In this document: in pieces, positions 1 to 6,677 of the stretch
Layout: every line of letters begins with the position of its first letter
How positions within the stretch are numbered: position 1 is the stretch's first letter
From: Ruminococcaceae bacterium UBA1865
Lineage (GTDB): Bacteria > Bacillota > Clostridia > Oscillospirales > Acutalibacteraceae
DNA length: 15,278 nucleotides
Direction: 5' to 3'
Assembly (NCBI GenBank): GCA_002338255.1
Contig: DDHX01000034.1
Span: 1 to 15,278 of the forward strand
Made by a program: the position numbers and the translations under genes
Notes under the pieces: generated by a model
What the model saw: only the letters and a program-made list of their open reading frames with translations
What the model was told of the DNA's origin: nothing
The model's database searches: none

Positions 1-353
1 GGTTTTACTTGACTGCTTACACCGGAAGACCAATAGTTGTTTTCAAGCAATTCCCACTCTCTTGTGGAACGGTTGTATTCCAACTTTGCTTCCTTTGCCC
101 GGCCTTGCCTGATATAGTCGTAGACCGGCTTTCCATATTGGGAATCGGGATATGACGAATACTTCTCATACAAAAGACTCTGTAAAAAGTCCCTCGGCTC
201 CTCATAATTGTGCTTATCTCCAAGGCTATATCGGCTGTGAAAGCAGACCATTTTGCCGAAACAATCCCCATCCTCACGGGGATTAACGGAATCTTCATCC
301 TCAACAATAAAGAGAGTGTAGGGCGTCTTTGTTGCCGCCATCGGCATAAACAT
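1..353 (-). CDS. Conserved small mobile-element protein, 5' part only (runs off the left edge)
   Basis: An open frame starts near base 353 and stays open to base 1, giving about 117 residues of an incomplete protein. Three in-frame ATGs lie close together (353, 347, 341), with an AAAAAAGGA stretch just upstream; I cannot say which is used. The N-terminus reads MAATKTPYTLFIVEDED, followed by a conserved-looking GKMVCFHSRYSLGDKHNY block and an EEPRDFL segment. I recognise this general pattern from hypothetical proteins carried by conjugative and integrative elements of gut Firmicutes and Bacteroidetes, but know no function for it. No signal peptide or membrane segment is visible. GC of a sampled line (61-120) is about 50 percent, clearly higher than the cargo (about 38 percent at 8641-8700). 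This suggests element backbone rather than defence cargo. An overlapping frame at 17-307 is a shadow. Confidence 0.75.
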   Translation of the reverse strand, partial: MFMPMAATKTPYTLFIVEDEDSVNPREDGDCFGKMVCFHSRYSLGDKHNYEEPRDFLQSLLYEKYSSYPDSQYGKPVYDYIRQGRAKEAKLEYNRSTREWELLENNYWSSGVSSQVK

Positions 354-402
354 CACATCCTTTTTTAAAATATAAGCATGATCAATTTATAATAATGGAC
401 AT

Positions 403-452
403 AAAAACACCCCCTAGGTATGACGTGTGCTTCTGCGCGTCAACTTAGAGGG
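403..452 (-). terminator. Probable Rho-independent terminator after the small coiled-coil gene
   Basis: An imperfect inverted repeat has arms at about 410-430 and 435-452 around a short loop. Read on the minus strand, the outer arm CCCTCTAAGTTGACG pairs with CGTCATACCTAGGGGG and is followed by a run of five T (407-403). It lies about 40 bases after the stop of the gene ending at 494 and 50 bases before the next gene start, where a terminator would be expected. The stem has a bulge and some mismatches, so the strength is uncertain. Confidence 0.55.
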
Positions 453-493
453 TAGTACATTATGAGATATAACCTATTTTCTGTCCAAAAGGA

Positions 494-733
494 TTACTCG
501 CCTTGTTTTTGCTGTTCCTGCAAGGCTTTTAGAAATTCTTCCGGGGTTTTTCCGCTGGCTTTTACCGCTTCATACAAGACTGCTAATTCTTCTTTTTCTT
601 TTCGTTCCATAAGAACTTTTCTTTTCTCTCTTGCATCAGAAATTTTCTGTTTGTAGTCTTCAATTTCAGTGTCAACGTCAGTGATCTGCTCCTGTATTGT
701 TTTGGTTTTTACAACCTTACAACCCCGTGGCAT
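494..733 (-). CDS. Small coiled-coil protein of integrative elements (DUF4315-like), 79 aa
   Basis: The ATG at 733 (protein begins MPRGCKVVKTK) is chosen because GGAG sits 7 bases upstream. An in-frame ATG at 781 would add 16 residues without an evident ribosome site. Nearly the whole protein is a charged heptad-like helix (roughly residues 10-55, rich in E, K, Q, I and L), followed by a short EELAVLYEAVKASGKTPEEF segment typical of a helical C-terminal tail. Small proteins of this build accompany Tn1549-type conjugative elements in Clostridia; DUF4315 is the nearest family I can name, but the match is by general appearance. Function is unknown, perhaps a structural or regulatory accessory of the element. 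It separates the defence cargo to the right from the backbone gene to the left. Confidence 0.7.
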   Translation of the reverse strand: MPRGCKVVKTKTIQEQITDVDTEIEDYKQKISDAREKRKVLMERKEKEELAVLYEAVKASGKTPEEFLKALQEQQKQGE

Positions 734-815
734 ATTACCACTCCACTCTATAAATTTTCTATATTGTAATATAAATATCAAATTCCATACTATTTATGAA
801 TGGTGTAGTGCTGTC

Positions 816-853
816 TTATACGCAGTTAGAAAGACTTTATGAACTTCGTATAA
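816..853. repeat. Inverted repeat, 12-base arms, at the border of cargo and backbone
   Basis: TTATACGCAGTT (816-827) and AACTTCGTATAA (842-853) are inverted copies with one mismatch, separated by 14 bases. The dyad lies between the end of the HEPN-like gene (889) and the start of the small coiled-coil gene (733). No run of T follows on either strand, so a terminator is unlikely. The arm AACTTCGTATAA resembles the half-sites bound by tyrosine recombinases such as XerC. An operator or an old recombination site are both possible. Confidence 0.45.
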
Positions 854-888
854 TATGGTTAAAGCACAGCGTAAAGATAAGAGATTAT

Positions 889-1596
889 CTATTCTGTCGT
901 TGTCTCTGGTCTTACAGATAGAAAAAAATCAACGTGTAACATTGAATCAATGCATGTTAATAGCTTTATACAATCTTTTTTTGTTACATTATTCAAGCAT
1001 CTTCCATGTATAAGCATGTGCCTATTGCTATAGGAAAGTTTTTCTTCAAAATCTATACTTTTATAAAACCTTGATACACACTGTTGAATAGCAGAGATGT
1101 TGCAAAGCAGAGTTGGTGGAATGTCTATTTCTGCTTTTGTTTCTACTTTTTTTCTTCGTCGACAAATCAACTGTACCATGCCTGTGCTTTCTTTATTTTC
1201 TAAGTCTTGACAACATCCTTCTAACAGACTTGTTAATGTAAGAATGGACGGAATTAGTAGTCCTTCATTAAAGCATTTCTGAAATTCTATGAATGATTGT
1301 TTATATTCATCACGTAGGTTCTCCTGAATATGAGATATCAGGTCGGTAATATTGTTACAATTATCACCAGAAAAGAAATCCGTAAAAAATGTATCAATTT
1401 TTCGTTCATCCCAATTTTCCTCGTTAATCAATAAAGGTATACGAAGTGGCATATTTGATGCAATCGCCCAACCCAACTTTCCGATTTTTGATCCAACATT
1501 TACATATATATCTCGTTGCTTTTTCGGGATACCGGCGTATGAAAACAAATATCTAATAATTGTATCTTGCTTAATCATATCTTCCATAATGTCCAT
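889..1596 (-). CDS. HEPN-like protein next to the Qat operon, 235 aa
   Basis: The ATG at 1596 has GGAGGG about 11 bases upstream. The protein looks all-helical, with no signal peptide or membrane segment. Residues 108-127 (FNEGLLIPSILTLTSLLEG) form an amphipathic helix like the first core helix of HEPN proteins, ending in an acidic turn. Residues 191-199 read NRHMLIHGR, so R192 and H197 form an R-x4-H motif, the signature of HEPN ribonucleases; G198 and R199 follow, as in many abortive-infection HEPN proteins. A basic patch RRRKK lies at 146-150. The gene begins 136 bases after qatD and has a possible promoter of its own at 1638-1643. It is not one of the four known Qat genes. It could be an RNase effector of the Qat module or an independent abortive-infection gene. 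The family assignment rests on motif and fold pattern only. Confidence 0.6.
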   Translation of the reverse strand: MDIMEDMIKQDTIIRYLFSYAGIPKKQRDIYVNVGSKIGKLGWAIASNMPLRIPLLINEENWDERKIDTFFTDFFSGDNCNNITDLISHIQENLRDEYKQSFIEFQKCFNEGLLIPSILTLTSLLEGCCQDLENKESTGMVQLICRRRKKVETKAEIDIPPTLLCNISAIQQCVSRFYKSIDFEEKLSYSNRHMLIHGRCLNNVTKKDCIKLLTCIDSMLHVDFFLSVRPETTTE

Positions 1597-1637
1597 TTAG
1601 AGTTCCACCCTCCTACTGCTTCCTTTATCATTTGAGT

Positions 1638-1643
1638 ATTATA
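1638..1643 (-). promoter_or_regulatory. Possible -10 box for the HEPN-like gene
   Basis: On the minus strand this reads TATAAT, a perfect -10 hexamer about 42 bases before the start codon at 1596. No good -35 hexamer lies 16-18 bases upstream, so the call depends on one box in AT-rich DNA. Confidence 0.25.
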
Positions 1644-1732
1644 AATAATCAAATATAAAGCGAAGTAATGATTTGTTTGCGGAATAGCAAAATCCGTTGT
1701 CATTGTAAATACACTACAAGCACCACAATACT

Positions 1733-2461
1733 CTACCTTAGCAATAATTCCTTAAAATTTGTATATACTTGATCAAAAAGATCTGGATTTTGGAAGTGCT
1801 GAGCTATAATCTGATAAGCAGGTAATAGTAATTCAGGCGCATACTTTTTGCCATCAACTTTTGTAAATGGCCCATCACTCTCTACAAGTATTCTATTTTG
1901 CGGGATAGCCAATAATTTTGATTTAGTATTTTTGTTCCGTATCATATTAGCATTTATAGAAAAATAACAACCTAATGTAATGAGTTCTTCCAGCTGGGCA
2001 GTGGTTCCAGTAAACCAGTGTATGATACACCTTTTGGGATGGTATCTTCTTATAATTTCTATCGCCTCAACCTCTGATTTTCGTAAGTGCACAGACATCA
2101 ATTTACTTTTGCTTGCACACAAGTCAACAATTCGCCCAAAAAAATCTATTTGCTGCTCCTTAGGAATATAATCATCCGAAGAAAAATCCATCCCTACTTC
2201 ACCAACATAATTTGTTCTGTTTATCAAAATCATAAAATCTGAAAAATCTTTAGCAGATAAGGACTTTTCCTGCGGATGAAAACCCAGAGCAAACTTCACA
2301 TACTTTGTTTCTTTATATAAATTTTTGCAAGAGACAAATACTCCCGGAGTATTTGTCACACATAATGTATATTGTTCAAGTGTGTTAATGGTGTCATACA
2401 ATTCTTTATGATTTCTATAGTGGTCTAAATGGAAATGTGAATCTATGAGCTTTCTCTTCAT
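1733..2461 (-). CDS. qatD: QatD, TatD-like metal-dependent hydrolase, 242 aa
   Basis: This is the fourth gene of the Qat anti-phage system, a TatD-type metal-dependent nuclease with an amidohydrolase-like barrel. All expected metal ligands are visible: DSHFHLD with H9 and H11, GFHP with H62, GEVGMDFS with E88, MSVHLRKS with H125, IIHWFTGT with H148, and VESDGPF with D196. Length (242) is slightly below housekeeping TatD (about 255-260), as is common for Qat-linked forms. Its ATG overlaps the qatC stop by four bases (ATGA), so translation is coupled. Being last in an operon with KAP ATPase, QatB and QueC-like genes, it is QatD and not a housekeeping TatD. The chemistry it performs in defence is not settled; the intact active site suggests an active enzyme. 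Confidence 0.93.
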   Translation of the reverse strand: MKRKLIDSHFHLDHYRNHKELYDTINTLEQYTLCVTNTPGVFVSCKNLYKETKYVKFALGFHPQEKSLSAKDFSDFMILINRTNYVGEVGMDFSSDDYIPKEQQIDFFGRIVDLCASKSKLMSVHLRKSEVEAIEIIRRYHPKRCIIHWFTGTTAQLEELITLGCYFSINANMIRNKNTKSKLLAIPQNRILVESDGPFTKVDGKKYAPELLLPAYQIIAQHFQNPDLFDQVYTNFKELLLR

Positions 2462-3828
2462 AATCCTATGTACTCTTTCATCTGGAAATCAGTGGAGAAT
2501 AATTCAATCAGATCTTCCATCGTTTTCTTGTAAACACGTACAAAATTCTCGACATCATTATCTGATAGTTGACCAGTGCATTTTATCAGTCGCATGATTT
2601 CATTATCATCCATGTTTTTGTATCTGTATATACTACTGATAACAGCAAAAAGATCGTTTACTTTATCGCTTTCTGAAAACTGGTGTAGAAAGTCAAGCGA
2701 TATACTTTCATAAGAATATCTTTCGTCAGATATGTTCACATCCAGTAAAGAGCTCTTTCTGATTAAGCAAGGATAACAGTATCCACAGTTAATTGGATAC
2801 TCCCGTACTCCAGATTTATTCCATCGTGAAACGCAAGGATGGGAACAGGATATGGTTTCTGCAAAGCCACGAGTGAAGGCAGCAGTATCTTTCACCAAAT
2901 CAACTATCTCACGTTTTGTTTTGAACGCAAAGAAATTCAAGATAGGATTATTGATTCCTACCGCAACCAGAATTTCTTTGAAACATCTCAAAAAGTAAGG
3001 ATGCGTTGTTCTCGTACTGCATGATCCTTTTCGGCTATCCGTAAGTGGAATATTCAATCCAATAAAACCATTCTCGGGAATATAAACCGGAACATTCTCA
3101 CCCATAATACCTGCAATAGTCAACGCTCCACACAAAAACAGTAGGGATCTTCCTCTTGAAGTATTTTCAGCTCCACCTAGTTTTCCCATTGCATTTACAG
3201 GTGCTCGTGAATTAGCTGTGAAACTCAAAAATTCAGCAGTTTGATCTTTGTATTCTTCCCGGAACATAGCTGCCAAGTTCTCCTGCTTTGTTCGGAGCTT
3301 CGGGTATTCATTATGACCAAACAAACAAGGTGAATTGCCTTTTTCTAGCAATGAGATCGCTCCGCAAAAGGAATCCAATCCACCAGAAAACAGGCATACC
3401 ACATTGCAACCTGATATATCGCGTTTTATTCGGCTAGCATGAGTTCTCAAACTATATTGATTTTCTGTTTTCCGAAAAGATAAGTCCCAAGAATCACCTG
3501 TTAAAAAATTCAGCGTCTTATTCCATGATTTCTCTACTGATTTCCACTTTTCAATTTCAATGACCGGAATGGACACATCGATTTGACGAGTCCAACAGTC
3601 TTTGAATTGTGTGCGTGTAACTCTCTTGTCTATAGCAAATACTGAGATTGCAATAACAAATAGATCCTCACAAATCGGCTGAATGGATAATTCTCCAAGT
3701 CTAAGCCACGTATCAGCCAGATTAGTATAAATCGTGCTGTAGCCCTTTCTATTAAGAGAAAAGACATAGGCATCCATATAATTTGCATCTGGAATTTCAG
3801 AGCTGTTCTTATTAACCCATATCTTCAT
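2458..3828 (-). CDS. qatC: QatC, QueC-like PP-loop protein, 456 aa
   Basis: Third gene of the Qat system. QueC enzymes are ATP-dependent 7-cyano-7-deazaguanine synthases; QatC is a larger defence relative that probably catalyses a related nitrile- or amide-forming step on an unknown target. Residues 1-140 are an N-terminal extension absent from housekeeping QueC (about 220-230 residues). The PP-loop is at 148-153 (SGGLDS). A zinc-type cysteine cluster follows: C328 and C332, then NCGYCYPC with C348, C351 and C354, matching the QueC C-terminal metal site. The last 90 residues are helical and unassigned. The gene starts three bases after qatB with GAGGAA upstream and overlaps qatD by four bases. 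No preQ0 pathway genes (queD, queE, folE) are nearby, which argues against a housekeeping role. Confidence 0.93.
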   Translation of the reverse strand: MKIWVNKNSSEIPDANYMDAYVFSLNRKGYSTIYTNLADTWLRLGELSIQPICEDLFVIAISVFAIDKRVTRTQFKDCWTRQIDVSIPVIEIEKWKSVEKSWNKTLNFLTGDSWDLSFRKTENQYSLRTHASRIKRDISGCNVVCLFSGGLDSFCGAISLLEKGNSPCLFGHNEYPKLRTKQENLAAMFREEYKDQTAEFLSFTANSRAPVNAMGKLGGAENTSRGRSLLFLCGALTIAGIMGENVPVYIPENGFIGLNIPLTDSRKGSCSTRTTHPYFLRCFKEILVAVGINNPILNFFAFKTKREIVDLVKDTAAFTRGFAETISCSHPCVSRWNKSGVREYPINCGYCYPCLIRKSSLLDVNISDERYSYESISLDFLHQFSESDKVNDLFAVISSIYRYKNMDDNEIMRLIKCTGQLSDNDVENFVRVYKKTMEDLIELFSTDFQMKEYIGL

Positions 3829-3831
3829 ACG

Positions 3832-4515
3832 CTATTCCTCCGTATAAAGCTCTTCAAACACTGTATAAGCATCATTCAGAGCTTTATCAACATACTCACT
3901 ACCAGACAAATTGGTAAAATCAATGGCCCTAATATCATTGAAGTTAAGACCTTGGTATAAGCTACTTCTTATATAGTCTTGCATCTCTTTCAATATCCGA
4001 TGTGCTTCTGCTGGTGACCGATCTTTTCCAATCCTCTCAGCAAAACGAAAATCAAAATTGACACTTATATAGTCAATCAGTGTTTCTTTTAGAAAAGCCT
4101 CAGGAGATATGGTTTCCAACTGCTCAAAATTCTCAATATTTAAATCTCTCAATGCTTTTGATAAGGCATCTGCTGCCAAAGCATCTTCTGCTGTTTCTCC
4201 ATTATTCGTATATTCATGAAATAATTCATCCAGTATCTCTACGGGTGATTTTCCTATCAAGTCTGGTCGGTTGATTTGATTTAATGCATATGCTGCTCCG
4301 TGACTTGCGATATTTTTTGACAGACCTAAAATTCCGGTTACTGTACGCGAAAATGTACTACCAGAGACAGTGTCTGCCTTCATAGCTGTAGCGAATTTAC
4401 TTCCAGCCTTAGCAATAGATTTAGAATCATTATCGTACAACATCTGTGTGACTGCACGTTTTGCCTGAGTCCACTGTATACGGGTAGGAGGTATATATCC
4501 TTTTGAAGTTCCCAT
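3832..4515 (-). CDS. qatB: QatB, Qat anti-phage system associated protein, 227 aa
   Basis: Second gene of the Qat operon. The ATG at 4515 (protein begins MGTSKGYIPPTRIQW) is preferred: it lies one base after the qatA stop, with GAAGGGG just upstream. An in-frame TTG at 4533 would add six residues and overlap qatA. The protein has no catalytic motif I can name. It is mostly helical, with a glycine- and serine-rich stretch near residues 40-75, an acidic middle, and an EELYTEE end. No signal peptide or membrane segment is seen. QatB is required for Qat defence, but its biochemical role is not known to me. The assignment rests on its position between KAP ATPase and QueC-like genes and on the typical MGTS...P...W N-terminus. 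Confidence 0.88.
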   Translation of the reverse strand: MGTSKGYIPPTRIQWTQAKRAVTQMLYDNDSKSIAKAGSKFATAMKADTVSGSTFSRTVTGILGLSKNIASHGAAYALNQINRPDLIGKSPVEILDELFHEYTNNGETAEDALAADALSKALRDLNIENFEQLETISPEAFLKETLIDYISVNFDFRFAERIGKDRSPAEAHRILKEMQDYIRSSLYQGLNFNDIRAIDFTNLSGSEYVDKALNDAYTVFEELYTEE

Positions 4516-4516
4516 A

Positions 4517-6343
4517 TTACCCCTTCTTTCCAATTATTCTATCATATAATCTTGCGCTTAATCTGCTGCCCTTCATCTTCACAAGCGTCGGTAAAACTTT
4601 GGTAGTATTTGCATTATACATTGCTGTTAAATAAACAGAATCAGCTAAAACAATTGTTTGTTTTGCATTCCCAACAGCATCTAAAATTTTATCTTGGTAT
4701 GGAGTAAATATCAGGAAAAGCTCTTTTATAACAAAATAGCCAAGCAACCCATTCTCAATACGGGGGAGTAGAACGGAGAAGACATTATCAATGTCAACCG
4801 GAGGTAATGCTTTCATTGCTTCCATGACTCCACTGATTGTTCCTTCTTTGACAGACCCAAGTTGATCCAGAACCTGACGTGCCTGGATACTGAAATTCTG
4901 CGAATCAATAATATTTCTGGCTAGGTTTTCACGAGTCAAATAGAAGTATCTATCTAACCGCTGGGTATATATATCTTTTGGTTCGCATTCAAGCCATTTT
5001 CTAATTGATGGAATTGCCCATTTTGTATACTCCACATTACTTGTATTTGCCATCACAGCATTATACATTGCCTTGAATTTATCATTGCACAGTGTAAACT
5101 CCTTGTTCCACTCATTAAGCTGATTAAACAAATCTGAATCCAATTTTTGTAGCACCAACAATTTTGCAAGGATACGCATATCAATATCGTTCCCGTAATA
5201 CATTTGAGCAAGCGATTTCTTAGTGACAAAAGTATTCAAGAATCTCTTTGCCTGTCTTGGATTTCCTTTTAACGTAGAAGAAACAATGTCCCTGATACTG
5301 TCGATAATATTAACATCTTCCATGAATTTTGCTTCTGATGGAACATATTTCAGATGTAAATCCGAAATCAGCGATTTTATTTCTGGAAGGGTAATACGAG
5401 TATCTCTAACTATGTATTTTTCGACATAAACTTTCTCCAGCAATGATTGGAAATCGTCGGGCGAGAGATAGCTTTGAGTCACCAGTAACAAGAGATAATT
5501 CTCTATATCTTTTGAAGACAGCTCTGGGATGTAAATTGGTAACTGAATAATTTTCTCAATATATTCTGTTGAAAGTTCTACGTCTGATCCGTCGATATGA
5601 GGATATTTTTTCCTAATTGCATACTGTATGACATTCTCGTCGGCAGCAATGATAAATGTTGTGCGTTCAACAGATAAGAATAGTTTGATCGCTTCTAGCG
5701 TATCGATTATCCGTTCTGGGGTGCATCTATCAAGATCATCAACTATTACTACTACATTGCCTATTTGCGCACTTATTAACATCTGCTCGAAGTCTTTTCT
5801 AAAATTTCTGATGTTATCTACGGTTGTTTCGTTCTTAATATATGTATCTTCTGCGTCTTGGGCTTTTTCTGCTGCAGATTTAACTACTTCTGCAACTTCC
5901 CCGACATTTCTTGGAACGTTCATCGCTATAGGTAATGGGTTTCCAGTTGCCACGCTTGCTACAACAGATGCGCCCACGGAAACTGCTGACGTTGCAAGTT
6001 TAAAAAGATCAATACGCTGAAATAATTTTTTAATACCATCTTTAGCCTTTTCAAACGGTTGCTTATTATATAATTCTTTTAAAAGTGCCTCCATTAATGC
6101 GGTCTTTGCGTCTTCATACCCCTCAAATATCCATGCGTTTATTTTGACGCAGATTATGCTTGTACTTTCTTCGTTTAACTGCTGATCAATTAAATTTAAT
6201 AATGTGGATTTACCTGCTCCCCAAAGTCCAAAAACTCCTATGGTAAGGGGATTGTTGGTTTCATCTTTTGCAATGTCAGCAATCAGTTTAGCATAAGGCC
6301 CATAAAACAGAATATCAATATCGGACGCATTATCTAGCCACAT
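4517..6343 (-). CDS. qatA: QatA, KAP-family P-loop ATPase, 608 aa
   Basis: First gene of the Qat anti-phage operon, a KAP-family P-loop NTPase. Walker A is GLWGAGKST at 39-47 and Walker B with the KAP signature is VDDLDRC at 201-207. Between them, residues about 117-140 form a small-residue-rich hydrophobic segment, the place where KAP proteins carry inserted membrane helices, so membrane association is possible. A positively charged GNPRQAKRFLN motif in the central region is typical of the KAP helical lid. ATG 6343 is preceded by AAGGAGAG at good spacing. qatB begins one base after the stop, and qatB-C-D follow with gaps of three bases or overlaps, so one transcript is very likely. The gene is full length, with no frame disruption seen. 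Confidence 0.94.
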   Translation of the reverse strand: MWLDNASDIDILFYGPYAKLIADIAKDETNNPLTIGVFGLWGAGKSTLLNLIDQQLNEESTSIICVKINAWIFEGYEDAKTALMEALLKELYNKQPFEKAKDGIKKLFQRIDLFKLATSAVSVGASVVASVATGNPLPIAMNVPRNVGEVAEVVKSAAEKAQDAEDTYIKNETTVDNIRNFRKDFEQMLISAQIGNVVVIVDDLDRCTPERIIDTLEAIKLFLSVERTTFIIAADENVIQYAIRKKYPHIDGSDVELSTEYIEKIIQLPIYIPELSSKDIENYLLLLVTQSYLSPDDFQSLLEKVYVEKYIVRDTRITLPEIKSLISDLHLKYVPSEAKFMEDVNIIDSIRDIVSSTLKGNPRQAKRFLNTFVTKKSLAQMYYGNDIDMRILAKLLVLQKLDSDLFNQLNEWNKEFTLCNDKFKAMYNAVMANTSNVEYTKWAIPSIRKWLECEPKDIYTQRLDRYFYLTRENLARNIIDSQNFSIQARQVLDQLGSVKEGTISGVMEAMKALPPVDIDNVFSVLLPRIENGLLGYFVIKELFLIFTPYQDKILDAVGNAKQTIVLADSVYLTAMYNANTTKVLPTLVKMKGSRLSARLYDRIIGKKG

Positions 6344-6395
6344 AATGTCACTCTCCTTATTTCATTCAATGCATAAGCAAATTTTATTGCTATAT

Positions 6396-6425
6396 ATATT
6401 AGAATCACTATAACCCGTTTGTCCA
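6396..6425 (-). promoter_or_regulatory. Candidate promoter of the qat operon
   Basis: On the minus strand TGGACA (6425-6420) and TAATAT (6401-6396) are separated by 18 bases, about 55 bases before the qatA ATG. The -35 box is one base off consensus and the -10 box two. It lies at the outer edge of the repeat copy at 6418-6603, so the conserved TGGACA is also part of that repeat's flank. No operator is evident. Confidence 0.35.
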
Positions 6426-6603
6426 GTTTAAACCAGGCCGTGTAAAAACAAAGCACTCATTTTTTAAATCACCATTTTGATACTATTTACTCATGAAAAG
6501 CAAAACATTTTCACCAATTATGTCATGATTTTTATCTTTTTATGGAATAGCACACCACTGCTCCAAAAATTTTTGTGTTTACACACAACCTCAAACATTA
6601 GGC
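6418..6603. repeat. MITE-like repeat, copy 1 (158-base core at 6433-6590)
   Basis: This fills most of the 332-base gap between the orphan gene and qatA. The core runs from CCAGGCCGTGTAAAAACA at the left to a right end whose complement is GGTTGTGTGTAAACACA, so the two ends are inverted relatives. It is bracketed by ttaaa (6428-6432) and tcaaa (6591-6595), like a diverged 5-base target duplication. It aligns over its full length, without an obvious gap, with the copy at 8153-8338 in the same orientation. Neither copy encodes a transposase, so it is a non-autonomous element or a decayed remnant. Its insertion-sequence family is not assigned. Confidence 0.65.
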
Positions 6604-6623
6604 GAAGTTTATTTTAGTTTTCA

Positions 6624-6677
6624 AAATGCAAAGTGCTAGTCAAACAATCAATCCACCTTTCCGACCTGTTTGCATTT
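6624..6677. repeat. Nine-base inverted repeat at the end of the orphan gene
   Basis: AAATGCAAA (6624-6632) and TTTGCATTT (6669-6677) are perfect inverted copies with 36 bases between them; the second overlaps the stop codon of the orphan gene. It might act as a weak transcription end, but the loop is long and no clean T run follows. In AT-rich DNA it could be chance. Confidence 0.25.

Noticed and set aside
17..307. 96-residue open frame on the minus strand
   Set aside because: It overlaps the open frame running from 353 to the window edge, which has a conserved-looking protein sequence and a ribosome site. The 96-residue frame is arginine- and isoleucine-rich, with no recognisable pattern.
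816..853. True loxP site
   Set aside because: One arm shares 11 bases with a loxP arm, but the arms face the other way and the spacer is 14 bases rather than 8. No Cre-like gene is in the window.
2458..3828. Housekeeping QueC of queuosine synthesis
   Set aside because: The protein is twice the usual QueC length and sits in an operon with KAP, QatB and TatD-like genes. No other queuosine genes are present.
5628..6020. 130-residue frame on the plus strand inside qatA
   Set aside because: It lies wholly opposite the KAP ATPase motifs of qatA and has a serine/threonine-rich shadow composition.
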